The position numbers and the translations under genes are program-made. DNA of 64,000 bases from Ostreiculturibacter nitratireducens (lineage in GTDB: Bacteria; Pseudomonadota; Alphaproteobacteria; Rhodobacterales; Rhodobacteraceae): assembly GCF_032670585.1 (NCBI RefSeq), contig NZ_JAVQHL010000002.1, positions 186,001 to 250,000 on the forward strand. The letters are read 5' to 3'. Of the stretch, positions 34,871-45,901 are shown piece after piece. The notes under the pieces were generated by a model that did not search any database, was not told where the DNA came from, and worked only from the letters and a program-made list of their open reading frames with translations. Numbering within the stretch: position 1 is the stretch's first letter; every line of letters begins with the position of its first letter.

Positions 34871-35664
34871 GCTTTCACCAGGAGAACGCCCGGTGCATAG
34901 GCGATGAAGAACGGGTTCAGGAAGCCCTTCTTGCCGTAGACCAGCGGGGCGTGGTCATCGAAGCGCACGACCTCTCCGCCCGCGCCGCGCAGGACCGCAT
35001 CGCCTGCGGCCGTGTCCCATTCGCATGTAGGCCCGAGACGCGGGTAGAGATCCGCCTCGCCCGTCGCCACGAGGCAGAATTTAAGGGACGACCCGGCGCT
35101 CGTCATGTCCCGCACCGCGAATTTCGAGATGTAGTCGTCCGTGGCCTGGTCGCGGTGCGACTTTGACGCGACGACCATGAGGCCCCGGTTGTCCGGAACC
35201 GAGACCGAAATCGGCTTCTGCGTTCCCGGCGTTTCCTTGTCGAAGGGCCCTTCCTCCTCGACTGCCCGGCCATCTGCCAGCGTGTAGAAGAGCCGCTGCT
35301 TCGCCGGCGCGTAGACGACGCCGCGGATCGGCGCGCCATCCTCGACATAGGCGATGTTCACCGTGAAGTCGCCGCGCCGCTGCACGAATTCCTTCGTCCC
35401 GTCGAGGGGATCGACGATCAGGAAGGTGGACACGTCCTGCTTGTGGCTCGCGGCCTGTTCCTCGGTCACGATCGCCACGCCGGGGAAAGCCTCCGCCAGA
35501 CCTTCGGAGATCAGGGCGTCGGCCGCCTCATCGGCCTCGGTCACGGGGCTCGCGTCGGACTTGGACCGGACGGCGAAATCGGGGTCGTTGTAGACTTCCA
35601 TGATCTTGTCGCCCGCCTCCAGGGCAAGGCGGCGAAAGACGGTCATCATGTGTTCGAAATCCAA
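34867..35664 (-). CDS. cysQ: 3'(2'),5'-bisphosphate nucleotidase
   Basis: An inositol-monophosphatase-fold enzyme that hydrolyses PAP, the by-product of PAPS-dependent sulfation, to AMP. Motifs are SPVTEADEAADALI, VTEEQAASH, FLIVDPLDGTKEFV and CEWDTAAGDAVL. The start is uncertain: the TTG at 35664 has GGGAGAG 5 nt upstream and fits the DFEHM-type N-terminus of relatives, while a GTG at 35721 would add 19 unrelated-looking residues without a ribosome-binding site. Its co-occurrence with a sulfotransferase 8 kb away is suggestive but CysQ is also general housekeeping. Confidence 0.93.
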   Translation of the reverse strand: MDFEHMMTVFRRLALEAGDKIMEVYNDPDFAVRSKSDASPVTEADEAADALISEGLAEAFPGVAIVTEEQAASHKQDVSTFLIVDPLDGTKEFVQRRGDFTVNIAYVEDGAPIRGVVYAPAKQRLFYTLADGRAVEEEGPFDKETPGTQKPISVSVPDNRGLMVVASKSHRDQATDDYISKFAVRDMTSAGSSLKFCLVATGEADLYPRLGPTCEWDTAAGDAVLRGAGGEVVRFDDHAPLVYGKKGFLNPFFIAYAPGVLLVKA

Positions 35665-35804
35665 AAGCTCTCTCCCGTTCGCACCCTCGGGGCGCCTGCG
35701 TTGCGCCGTTTCCGAAGTCACCTTATGATCGCCAGCTAAAGGATCGGCAAGGTTTCCCTGCGAAAGTCGGGCCGCAGTCCAGGAACACGCGGAGCAGTCG
35801 CCAG

Positions 35805-36623
35805 ATGTTCACGCCGGCAAGACCGAAGACACATATCGGCGGCGGTCTCAGCCTGCTGGAACGGATGTACTACGCCACCGTGCGCGCGATCCGCAGCGGT
35901 CATCAGAACGCGGTCGTCGCTCTGGCCCAGAACATCGTCCAGGCTCTCGTGATCCTTCTGATGTTCTACCTGATGTTCCAGATCCTCGGGCAGCGCCACT
36001 CGCCGCTGCGGGGCAATTTCATGCTCTACATCCTGTCGGGCATCTTCCTCTACATGACGCACGTCAAGACGGTGACCGCGATCAGCGGGGCGGAGGGGGC
36101 GACCTCAGCGATGATGCAGCATGCCCCGATGAACACCGCCATCGCCATCGTCAGCGCGGCGCTTTCCACGCTCTACATCCAGTTCCTGACGATCCTGGTG
36201 ATCCTCTTCGTCTATCATGTCGCTTTCTCGCCGATAGAGATCGAGGACCCGGTCGGGGCGTTCGGGATGCTCCTTCTCGCCTGGGCCTATGGCGTCGGCG
36301 TTGGCATGGTCTTCATGTCGCTGAAGCCTTGGTTCCCGAAGTTCACGATGATCGCCCGCACGATCTACACCCGCGCCAACATGATCGCGAGCGGGAAGAT
36401 GTTCGTCGCCAACGCCTTGTCCTACGGCATGCTGAAGATGTTCGACTGGAACCCGCTCTTCCATGCGATCGACCAGTCGCGCGGGTTCGTGTTCATGAAC
36501 TATTTCCCGCGCTTTTCCTCGATCAGCTATGCCGTCTACGTGACGCTCGTGCTCTTGGCGTTCGGCTTGATGGCGGAGTTCTTCACACGCAAGCACGTGT
36601 CTCTGAGTTGGCACAGACGATGA
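35805..36623 (+). CDS. ABC-2 type polysaccharide export permease, KpsM-like
   Basis: A 272-residue inner-membrane protein with about six helices (for example 43-63, 75-95, 116-140, 160-180, 215-235, 245-265). The C-terminal NPLFHAIDQSRGFVFMNYFP is the loop typical of polysaccharide-exporting ABC-2 permeases. No partner ATPase (KpsT-like) is adjacent, which is unusual for this family. It overlaps the downstream SH3 gene by 4 bp (ATGA). It could export a capsule or modified LPS built by the neighbouring enzymes, pairing with an ATPase elsewhere. Confidence 0.84.
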   Translation: MFTPARPKTHIGGGLSLLERMYYATVRAIRSGHQNAVVALAQNIVQALVILLMFYLMFQILGQRHSPLRGNFMLYILSGIFLYMTHVKTVTAISGAEGATSAMMQHAPMNTAIAIVSAALSTLYIQFLTILVILFVYHVAFSPIEIEDPVGAFGMLLLAWAYGVGVGMVFMSLKPWFPKFTMIARTIYTRANMIASGKMFVANALSYGMLKMFDWNPLFHAIDQSRGFVFMNYFPRFSSISYAVYVTLVLLAFGLMAEFFTRKHVSLSWHRR

Positions 36624-37252
36624 CGCGCGGCTTCCGGATCCGCGCCGTCGTCTCGGCAGCGGTGCTGGCCGCGACGGCGACGCCCGGCTGGTCACAGGAG
36701 TTGCCGGCTCTCTTCCGGGTCACGGACGTCGCCGGGAACGACGTTCTGAACGTCCGCGCCGAGCCGGATGCGGGGGCGGAACTCCTGAACGCGCTCGCCC
36801 CGGACGCGGTGCACGTCGAGGTGACGGAGCTTTCCGCCGATGGCCGGTGGGGCCGCGTGAACATGGGCGAACGGTCGGGGTGGGCTTCGATGCGCTATCT
36901 CGCGGCCGAGCCGGGCCCGGCCTGGCACGAACTGCAGACGCCGCTTTCGTGTTACGGGACGGAGCCGTTCTGGAGCTTCGACTTCCAGCCCGCCGGCGCG
37001 AAGATAGCCTTCCGGACGATGGAGGGTGCGAAACTGGACTTCACCGCCGACTGGGTCGCTCCCGCCTCCGGACGCAACGGCGTCATCGGCATGAGACTTT
37101 CCGGCCAGGAGACGACGGGCTTCTCCGTCTTCCGCGCGGTTTCGTGCAACGACGGGATGAGCGACCGGGTCATGGGGCTTGCGGTCGAGGTGTTCTTCTC
37201 CGGCCCGGATGGACGCCGGGGCTATTCCGGCTGCTGCACGCTCGCCCCCTGA
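36620..37252 (+). CDS. exported SH3b-domain protein with GTEPFW domain
   Basis: A 210-residue protein with a Sec signal peptide (about 1-26, cleavage near GWSQE). An SH3b-like domain (about 30-92: DVLNVRAEPDAGAELLNALA ... RWGRVNMGERSGWASMRYL) is followed by a domain (about 105-210) with CYGTEPFWSFDF and two Cys pairs (SCNDGM, GCCTLAP), a pattern known from uncharacterised COG3650-like envelope proteins. SH3b domains often bind peptidoglycan. It is translationally coupled to the ABC-2 permease, suggesting an envelope role linked to export. Confidence 0.82.
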   Translation: MTRGFRIRAVVSAAVLAATATPGWSQELPALFRVTDVAGNDVLNVRAEPDAGAELLNALAPDAVHVEVTELSADGRWGRVNMGERSGWASMRYLAAEPGPAWHELQTPLSCYGTEPFWSFDFQPAGAKIAFRTMEGAKLDFTADWVAPASGRNGVIGMRLSGQETTGFSVFRAVSCNDGMSDRVMGLAVEVFFSGPDGRRGYSGCCTLAP

Positions 37253-37258
37253 GTCCCG

Positions 37259-37876
37259 TCAGTCCACGACCCTGAGCGTCAGGTTGATCCTCCCGCCCTC
37301 CGGCAGAAGGTCCGAGGACCCGAAGGCGATCCGGTCGACGCCGTGATAGGCGAGCCGCGCCTCGCCCCCCATCACCAGCACATCGCCGGACCGGAGCCAC
37401 AGGCTCTCCGTCTTCCCGCCGCGTGTGACGTTGCCGATCCGGAACAGCGCGTCATCGCCAAGCGAGACCGATACGACGGGCCAGCGGAAATCGGCCTCGT
37501 CGCGGTCCTGGTGCATCCCCATCCGCGCGCCCTCGCCGTAGAAGTTGACCAGGCAGCAGTCCGGCTCTCTCTCCACCCCGCTCACTGCCCGCCAGATCGC
37601 CAGGACCCTCTCGGGGATCGGCGGCCAGGGGCCGCCGCCCGGATGCCGCTTCTCGTAGCGATACCCCTTCCGGTCCGAATACCACCCGTATTTCCCGGCC
37701 GAGGTCATCCGGACGCTCATCGGCTTGCCGTAAGGCGTCTGCGGCGAAAAGAGCGGCGCGGCGCGCACCATCCCGCGCATGTCCTCGACCAGCGCCTCCT
37801 GTTCGGCCCGCGTCAGGAAACCCTCGTAGAGCGCGAACCCCCGCACCATCCGCGTTGGCTGCGCAGGCCGAGCCAT
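37259..37876 (-). CDS. alkB: alpha-ketoglutarate-dependent dioxygenase AlkB-like
   Basis: An Fe(II)/2-oxoglutarate oxygenase that removes alkyl lesions from DNA or RNA bases. The iron ligands are in MGMHQDRDEADF (His-x-Asp) and LAYHGVDRI (His), and 2-oxoglutarate is held by the Arg residues of RINLTLRVVD at the C-terminus; VNFYGEGARMG and GWYSDRKGYRYE are typical. I placed the start at the ATG 37876 (205 residues), since relatives begin near VRGFALYEGFLT; 37849 (ATG) and a TTG near 37903 behind GGGGGG are alternatives. Divergent from dnaK. Confidence 0.9.
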   Translation of the reverse strand: MARPAQPTRMVRGFALYEGFLTRAEQEALVEDMRGMVRAAPLFSPQTPYGKPMSVRMTSAGKYGWYSDRKGYRYEKRHPGGGPWPPIPERVLAIWRAVSGVEREPDCCLVNFYGEGARMGMHQDRDEADFRWPVVSVSLGDDALFRIGNVTRGGKTESLWLRSGDVLVMGGEARLAYHGVDRIAFGSSDLLPEGGRINLTLRVVD

Positions 37877-37935
37877 CCCCGGAGATTTCGGATCATTTTC
37901 CAAGAATTTCCCCCCGTCTTGCCATGCTCGGGCCG

Positions 37936-37965
37936 CTTGCAGGCTCCAAGACCCCTCCCTATATA
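37936..37965 (+). promoter_or_regulatory. heat-shock (RpoH-type) promoter for dnaK
   Basis: CTTGCA (37936-37941) and CTATAT (37959-37964) are 17 bp apart, within the wider match CTTG-N-CCTATATA known for alphaproteobacterial sigma-32 promoters. It would give a leader of about 105 nt before the dnaK ATG. No CIRCE element is seen. Confidence 0.7.
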
Positions 37966-38078
37966 CGCCGAGAAGCCGGTCCGGGCCGCTCACCCCGGGC
38001 CAAATTTCTGGGATCGGGGATCGGAGGCCGCGAACGGGTCCGGGCCCCACAACATCGCCGAAGGAAGAGGTACTTCAT

Positions 38079-39995
38079 ATGGCCAAAGTCATCGGGATCG
38101 ACCTTGGAACCACCAACAGCTGCGTCGCCATCATGGACGGCTCGCAGCCCCGCGTGATCGAGAACTCGGAAGGCGCGCGCACGACCCCGTCCGTCGTCGG
38201 TTTCACCGACAGCGAGCGTCTCGTCGGCCAGTCCGCGAAGCGCCAGGCAGTCACCAACCCCGCCAATACGGTTTTTGCCGTCAAGCGCCTGATCGGCCGC
38301 CGCATCGGCGATGCCGAGGTGGAAAAGGACAAGAAGCTCGTTCCCTATTCCATCGTGAACGGTGGTAACGGCGACGCCTGGGTCGAAGTGAAGGGTGACA
38401 AGTACTCGCCCTCGCAGATCTCGGCGATGATCCTGCAGAAGATGAAGGAAACCGCCGAAAGCTACCTCGGCGAGACGGTGACCCAGGCCGTCATCACGGT
38501 CCCGGCCTATTTCAACGACGCGCAGCGTCAGGCCACGAAGGACGCCGGCAAGATCGCCGGTCTCGAGGTGCTGCGCATCATCAACGAACCGACGGCTGCC
38601 GCGCTGGCCTATGGCCTCGACAAGAAGGATTCGAAGACGATCGCCGTCTACGACCTCGGCGGCGGCACGTTCGACATCACGATCCTCGAGATCGACGACG
38701 GCCTCTTCGAGGTGAAGTCGACCAACGGTGACACGTTCCTCGGCGGTGAAGACTTCGACATGCGCATCGTGAACTACCTCGCCGAGGAGTTCAAAAAGGA
38801 GCATGGCGTCGACCTGACCAAGGACAAGATGGCTCTGCAGCGGCTCAAGGAAGCCGCGGAGAAGGCCAAGATCGAGCTTTCCTCCTCGCAGCAGACCGAA
38901 ATCAACCAGCCCTTCATCTCGATGGACGCGTCCTCCGGCACGCCGCTCCACATGGTGATGAAGCTGACCCGCGCCAAGCTCGAATCGCTTGTCGGCGACC
39001 TCATCAAGAAGTCGCTGAAGCCCTGCGAGGCCGCTCTGAAGGACGCAGGCATTTCGAAGGGCGACATCGACGAGGTCGTGCTCGTGGGTGGTATGACGCG
39101 GATGCCGAAGGTCGTGCAGGAAGTCACCGCCTTCTTCGGCAAGGAACCGCACAAGGGCGTGAACCCGGACGAGGTCGTGGCGCTCGGCGCGGCGATCCAG
39201 GCGGGCGTCCTGCAGGGCGACGTCAAGGACGTGGTCCTTCTCGACGTGACCCCGCTGTCGCTCGGCATCGAGACGCTGGGCGGCGTGTTCACCCGCCTCA
39301 TCGACCGCAACACCACGATCCCGACGAAGAAATCGCAGATCTTCTCGACCGCCGAGGACAACCAGAGCGCCGTGACGATCCGCGTCTTCCAGGGTGAGCG
39401 CGAGATGGCTGCGGACAACAAGCTTCTGGGCCAGTTCAACCTCGAACAGATCCCGCCGGCACCGCGCGGCATGCCGCAGATCGAGGTCACCTTCGACATC
39501 GACGCGAACGGCATCGTCAGCGTGTCCGCGAAGGACAAGGGCACCGGCAAGGAGCAGAAGATCACGATCCAGGCTTCGGGCGGTCTGTCCGACGACGAGA
39601 TCGACAAGATGGTCCGCGACGCCGAGACCCATGCCGACGAGGACAAGAAGCGGCGTGAACTCGTCGAGACCCGGAACCAGGCCGAAAGCCTCGTCCACTC
39701 GACGAAGAAGTCGCTCGAGGAGCATGGCGACAAGGTCGATCCGTCCACCGTCGAGGCGATCGAGCTGGCCGTCGGCGCGCTCGAAGAGGCTCTGAAGACC
39801 GAGGACGCCGGCAAGATCAAGGGCGGCATCCAGAACCTCACCGATGCGGCGATGAAGCTCGGCGAGGCGATCTACAAGGCCCAGCAGACCGAAGCCGAAG
39901 GTGGCTCTGCCGACGAGGACGGCCCGCGCGGTGTCGACGACGACATCGTGGACGCCGACTTCGAGGATCTTGGCGAAGACAAGAAGCGCGACTGA
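38079..39995 (+). CDS. dnaK: molecular chaperone DnaK (Hsp70)
   Basis: A 638-residue ATP-dependent chaperone that binds exposed hydrophobic peptides with DnaJ and GrpE. The ATPase domain starts VIGIDLGTTNSCVAIMDGS and includes AVITVPAYFNDAQRQATKDA and VYDLGGGTFDITILE; the linker VLLDVTPLSLGIETLGG leads into the substrate-binding domain, and a helical lid ends in DDDIVDADFEDL. GGAAGAGG lies before the ATG. It precedes dnaJ by 71 bp, in which a GGCCGGCC hairpin is found. Confidence 0.99.
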   Translation: MAKVIGIDLGTTNSCVAIMDGSQPRVIENSEGARTTPSVVGFTDSERLVGQSAKRQAVTNPANTVFAVKRLIGRRIGDAEVEKDKKLVPYSIVNGGNGDAWVEVKGDKYSPSQISAMILQKMKETAESYLGETVTQAVITVPAYFNDAQRQATKDAGKIAGLEVLRIINEPTAAALAYGLDKKDSKTIAVYDLGGGTFDITILEIDDGLFEVKSTNGDTFLGGEDFDMRIVNYLAEEFKKEHGVDLTKDKMALQRLKEAAEKAKIELSSSQQTEINQPFISMDASSGTPLHMVMKLTRAKLESLVGDLIKKSLKPCEAALKDAGISKGDIDEVVLVGGMTRMPKVVQEVTAFFGKEPHKGVNPDEVVALGAAIQAGVLQGDVKDVVLLDVTPLSLGIETLGGVFTRLIDRNTTIPTKKSQIFSTAEDNQSAVTIRVFQGEREMAADNKLLGQFNLEQIPPAPRGMPQIEVTFDIDANGIVSVSAKDKGTGKEQKITIQASGGLSDDEIDKMVRDAETHADEDKKRRELVETRNQAESLVHSTKKSLEEHGDKVDPSTVEAIELAVGALEEALKTEDAGKIKGGIQNLTDAAMKLGEAIYKAQQTEAEGGSADEDGPRGVDDDIVDADFEDLGEDKKRD

Positions 39996-40013
39996 GCGCG
40001 TCCGGAACAAGGC

Positions 40014-40040
40014 GGCCGGCCTGAGCAATTCGGGCCGGCC
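40014..40040 (+). other. intercistronic hairpin between dnaK and dnaJ
   Basis: GGCCGGCC (40014-40021) and GGCCGGCC (40033-40040) form a perfect 8-bp stem with an 11-nt loop and no U-run. It may stabilise the dnaK 3' end or slow transcription so that DnaJ is made at a lower level. Confidence 0.6.
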
Positions 40041-40066
40041 CGCGCGTTCCCCCGGGTAGGTGCAGT

Positions 40067-41209
40067 ATGGCAAAGCGCGACTACTACGAGGTTCTGGGCG
40101 TTGCGCGTGGCGCTTCGGCCGAGGAGATCAAGAAGGCCTATCGAACGAAGGCCAAGGAACTCCACCCCGACCGCAACAAGGACGACACGACCGCCGAAGG
40201 CAAGTTCAAGGAAGTGAACGAGGCCTACGACGTTCTCAAGGATGAGAACAAGAAGGCCGCCTATGACCGCTACGGCCACGCGGCTTTCGAGGGCGGCATG
40301 GGCGGCGGCGGGCCGCGTGGCGGCCAATACGGCGGCGGCGATTTCGCCTCGGCCTTCTCCGATGTCTTCGAGGACCTCTTCGGCGATTTCATGGGCGGAC
40401 GCGGCGGCGGTCGCCAGCGGGCCCAGCGCGGCTCCGACCTGCGCTACAACCTGCGCGTCACGCTGGAAGAAGCCTATTCTGGCGTTCAGAAGACCATCAA
40501 TGTCCCGACCTCGGTCGCCTGCGGCGCCTGCAGTGGCACCGGCGCGGAAGGCGGGGCGGAGCCTGTCACCTGTCCGACCTGTTCGGGCATGGGGAAGGTC
40601 CGCGCACAGCAGGGCTTCTTCACGGTCGAACGCACCTGCCCGACCTGCGGCGGCATGGGCCAGACGATCAAGAACCCCTGCCGCGTCTGCCACGGCGCGG
40701 GCCGGGTGGAAAAGGACCGCGCGCTGTCCGTCAACATCCCCGCAGGGGTGGAGACCGGCACCCGCATCCGTCTTGCGGGCGAGGGCGAAGCCGGCATGCG
40801 CGGCGGGCCGGCGGGCGATCTCTACATCTTCATCGAGGTCCGCGAGCACCCGATCTTCCAGCGCGAAGGGGTGAACCTCTTCTGCCGCGTTCCCGTCTCG
40901 ATGACTTCGGCGGCGCTTGGCGGCGAAGTCGAGGTTCCGACCATCGACGGCGGCCGCAGCCGCGTGAAGATCCCGGCGGGCAGCCAGACCGGCAAGCAGA
41001 TGCGGCTCCGCGGCAAGGGTATGCCGGCGCTTCGCGGCACTGGTAGCGGCGACATGCTCATCGAGCTGGCGGTCGAGACGCCCGTGAACCTCACCGCGCG
41101 GCAGAAGGAGCTTCTGCGCGAGTTCGAGAAGCTTTCGGAAGACAACAACCCGGAAGGGTCAAGCTTCTTCAAGTCGGTGAAGAATTTCTGGGACGGAATG
41201 AAGGGGTGA
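40067..41209 (+). CDS. dnaJ: chaperone protein DnaJ (Hsp40)
   Basis: A 380-residue co-chaperone that delivers substrates to DnaK and stimulates its ATPase. J domain (1-70) with the essential HPD in KELHPDRNKDD; Gly-rich linker (76-125); four zinc-finger repeats CGACSGTG, CPTCSGMG, CPTCGGMG and CRVCHGAG (about 150-210); C-terminal peptide-binding domains. All repeats are intact, so this is a type I DnaJ. Same operon as dnaK. Confidence 0.99.
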   Translation: MAKRDYYEVLGVARGASAEEIKKAYRTKAKELHPDRNKDDTTAEGKFKEVNEAYDVLKDENKKAAYDRYGHAAFEGGMGGGGPRGGQYGGGDFASAFSDVFEDLFGDFMGGRGGGRQRAQRGSDLRYNLRVTLEEAYSGVQKTINVPTSVACGACSGTGAEGGAEPVTCPTCSGMGKVRAQQGFFTVERTCPTCGGMGQTIKNPCRVCHGAGRVEKDRALSVNIPAGVETGTRIRLAGEGEAGMRGGPAGDLYIFIEVREHPIFQREGVNLFCRVPVSMTSAALGGEVEVPTIDGGRSRVKIPAGSQTGKQMRLRGKGMPALRGTGSGDMLIELAVETPVNLTARQKELLREFEKLSEDNNPEGSSFFKSVKNFWDGMKG

Positions 41210-41249
41210 GTGCGGAACAGGCAAGGCCCTCCTGCGTCCTTGCCCGCAC
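41210..41249 (+). terminator. hairpin after dnaJ, possible terminator
   Basis: GTGCG (41210-41214) pairs with CGCAC (41245-41249), and GGCAAGG (41220-41226) with CCTTGCC (41238-41244), leaving a bulge. It begins at the base after the dnaJ stop. There is no U-tract, so termination may be Rho-dependent or the hairpin may protect the mRNA end. Confidence 0.45.
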
Positions 41250-41317
41250 GGACGGGAGAGCAAGCCTGCCAGCCCCGGAACCGACCGCTTCGGCACGCCA
41301 TCCTCGACCCGTGACCG

Positions 41318-41332
41318 TTAACCATTGATTCA
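41318..41332 (+). promoter_or_regulatory. CtrA-like half-degenerate box upstream of radC
   Basis: TTAA-N7-TTCA matches the alphaproteobacterial CtrA box TTAA-N7-TTAA at seven of eight positions, 23 bp before the radC ATG. A single near-match can arise by chance. Confidence 0.25.
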
Positions 41333-41355
41333 CCGCACCGCGCGACACTCCGCGC

Positions 41356-42117
41356 ATGTGCTCCGATCGCGCCTTCCACGAAGCCCCGCTGCCCCTCTTC
41401 GACGCCGATGAGGCAACAGCCGCGCTGCTGCCCGAAGGCCGGCTGCCCTCCTACATCAAGGACCATCGGCAACGCCTGCGCGCCCGTTTCATGGAAGGCG
41501 GGGCGGCGGCCATGCCGGACTACGAGCTTCTGGAGCTTCTGCTCTTCCGCGCCATCCCCCGCCAGGACGTGAAACCGCTGGCAAGGCGGCTGCTCGACCG
41601 CTTCGGTGACTTCAACCGGGTCCTCTCCGCCCCGGCCCAACGCCTCAAGGAAACGGAGGGCGTCGGCGACGCGGTGGTGCAGGAGCTCAAGATCGTCGAG
41701 GCGGCCGCACAGAGGCTGGCGCGGGCAAGGGTGATGAACCGCCCGGTCCTGTCCTCCTGGGATACGCTGCTGGACTACTGCCACACGACGATGGCGCACC
41801 GCGAAACCGAACAGTTCCGCGTTCTCTACCTTGACCGCAAGAACGTCCTCATCGCCGATGAGGAACAGGCGCGCGGCACGGTGGACCACGTGCCCGTATA
41901 CCCGCGCGAGGTGCTGAAGCGGGCGCTGGAACTCAACGCCTCCGCGCTCATCCTCGTGCACAATCACCCGTCGGGGGACCCGACGCCGTCCGACCAGGAT
42001 CTCGCGATGACGACGCAGATCGAGACGGCGGCGCGGGCGCTTGGGATCGTGCTCCACGACCACCTGATCGTCGGCAAGAGCCGCGAACTCAGCTTCCGCG
42101 CGTCGGGTTACCTCTGA
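41356..42117 (+). CDS. radC: RadC-family JAB/MPN-domain protein
   Basis: A 253-residue protein. An N-terminal helix-hairpin-helix region (about 40-115; YELLELLLFRAIPRQDVKPLARRLL) is followed by the JAMM metalloprotease-like fold with VHNHPSGDPTPSDQD, the zinc ligands of the RPC/RadC family. The historical DNA-repair role is doubtful; the biochemical activity is not established. It is convergent with secA, with 16 bp between stops. Confidence 0.93.
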   Translation: MCSDRAFHEAPLPLFDADEATAALLPEGRLPSYIKDHRQRLRARFMEGGAAAMPDYELLELLLFRAIPRQDVKPLARRLLDRFGDFNRVLSAPAQRLKETEGVGDAVVQELKIVEAAAQRLARARVMNRPVLSSWDTLLDYCHTTMAHRETEQFRVLYLDRKNVLIADEEQARGTVDHVPVYPREVLKRALELNASALILVHNHPSGDPTPSDQDLAMTTQIETAARALGIVLHDHLIVGKSRELSFRASGYL

Positions 42118-42133
42118 GCCGACGGGCGCCGGC

Positions 42134-44833
<2,700 letters not shown>

Positions 44834-45020
44834 TCTTTCTCCGCCCGCCTTCTGTTCATAACATCGTGTGAAGCGCGGCCTTGCCCGCGCCGCGGAGCTT
44901 GCCTAAGAGAAGCAGCGAAATAAGCGGTTGGGCGGCCTTTCACAGGTCACAAGGCGATGTAAGGGTCGGCCGCCAAAGTGTCAACGCCGCGCCGGACGCG
45001 GCAGATCAGGAGTGGCAGGC

Positions 45021-45875
45021 ATGTCTAAGCAGTTCAAACTCGCAATGGCGTTCTGCGCCGTCATCGCGGCGCCGGCCCTCGCTCAGGACACCACCGCCAC
45101 GGACGTCACGGCCGACACCGTCGTGGCGACGGTCAACGGTGCGGAAATCACGCTTGGTCACCTGATCGCCGCGAGGAAAACGCTGCCCGCCCAGTATCTC
45201 CAGCTGCCCGATGACGTCCTGTTCAACGGCATCCTCGACCAGATGATCCAGCAGCAGGCTCTTGCCGAGATCGGAGAGGGCGAGATCGACAAGCGTGACG
45301 AACTCGTGATCGCGAACGAGCGCCGTGCCTACCTCGCGAGTTCCGTGCTGGACGACGCCGCGACCGCCGCCGTCACCGACGAAACGCTTCAGAAGGCCTA
45401 TGACGCGCGTTACGCCCTTGCCGAGCCGACGACAGAGTACAACGCCGCACATATCCTCGTGACGACCGAGGAAGACGCAATGGCGATCAAGGAAGAACTG
45501 GACAATGGCGCGGACTTCACCGCCATCGCCAAGGAAAAAAGCACCGGTCCCTCGGGCCCGAACGGGGGTGAGCTTGGCTGGTTCGGCCCCGGCATGATGG
45601 TGAAGCCCTTCGAGGACGCGGTGATCGCTCTGGAGCCCGGGCAGATTTCGGGGCCGGTTCAGACCGAATTCGGCTGGCATGTCATCAAGCTGAACGAAAC
45701 CCGCATTGCCGAGGCGCCGTCCCTCGACGACGTGCGTGCGGAACTGGAAAACGAGATCGCCGAAGCGGCGGTGCAGGCCCGTATCCGGGAGGTCACCGAT
45801 GCCGCGACGGTCGAGCGTGCTACGGACGGGATCGACCCTTCCGTGCTGAAGAACGAAGCGCTGATCGAAGAATAA
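45021..45875 (+). CDS. periplasmic parvulin-type peptidyl-prolyl isomerase
   Basis: A 284-residue foldase. A Sec signal peptide (about 1-20, ending ALAQD) is followed by a SurA/PrsA-type N-terminal helical domain (VVATVNGAEITLGHLIAAR ... YLQLPDDVLFNGILDQMIQQQALAE) and a parvulin domain (about 135-230: YNAAHILVTTEEDA ... KSTGPSGPNGGELGWFGPGMMVKPFEDAV ... TEFGWHVIKL). It would assist folding of exported proteins. The ATG at 45021 has AGGAG upstream; the longer frame to 44928 lacks a signal peptide. Confidence 0.94.
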   Translation: MSKQFKLAMAFCAVIAAPALAQDTTATDVTADTVVATVNGAEITLGHLIAARKTLPAQYLQLPDDVLFNGILDQMIQQQALAEIGEGEIDKRDELVIANERRAYLASSVLDDAATAAVTDETLQKAYDARYALAEPTTEYNAAHILVTTEEDAMAIKEELDNGADFTAIAKEKSTGPSGPNGGELGWFGPGMMVKPFEDAVIALEPGQISGPVQTEFGWHVIKLNETRIAEAPSLDDVRAELENEIAEAAVQARIREVTDAATVERATDGIDPSVLKNEALIEE

Positions 45876-45901
45876 ATCCGGCGACCGGGGAGGGACATGG
45901 C

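Noticed and set aside
37877..38078. CIRCE element upstream of dnaK
   Set aside because: No TTAGCACTC-N9-GAGTGCTAA; the RpoH-like promoter explains the region better.
44834..45020. secA regulatory leader such as a SecM-type arrest peptide
   Set aside because: The 187-bp divergent region has no small ORF with an arrest-like motif and no convincing promoter on either strand.
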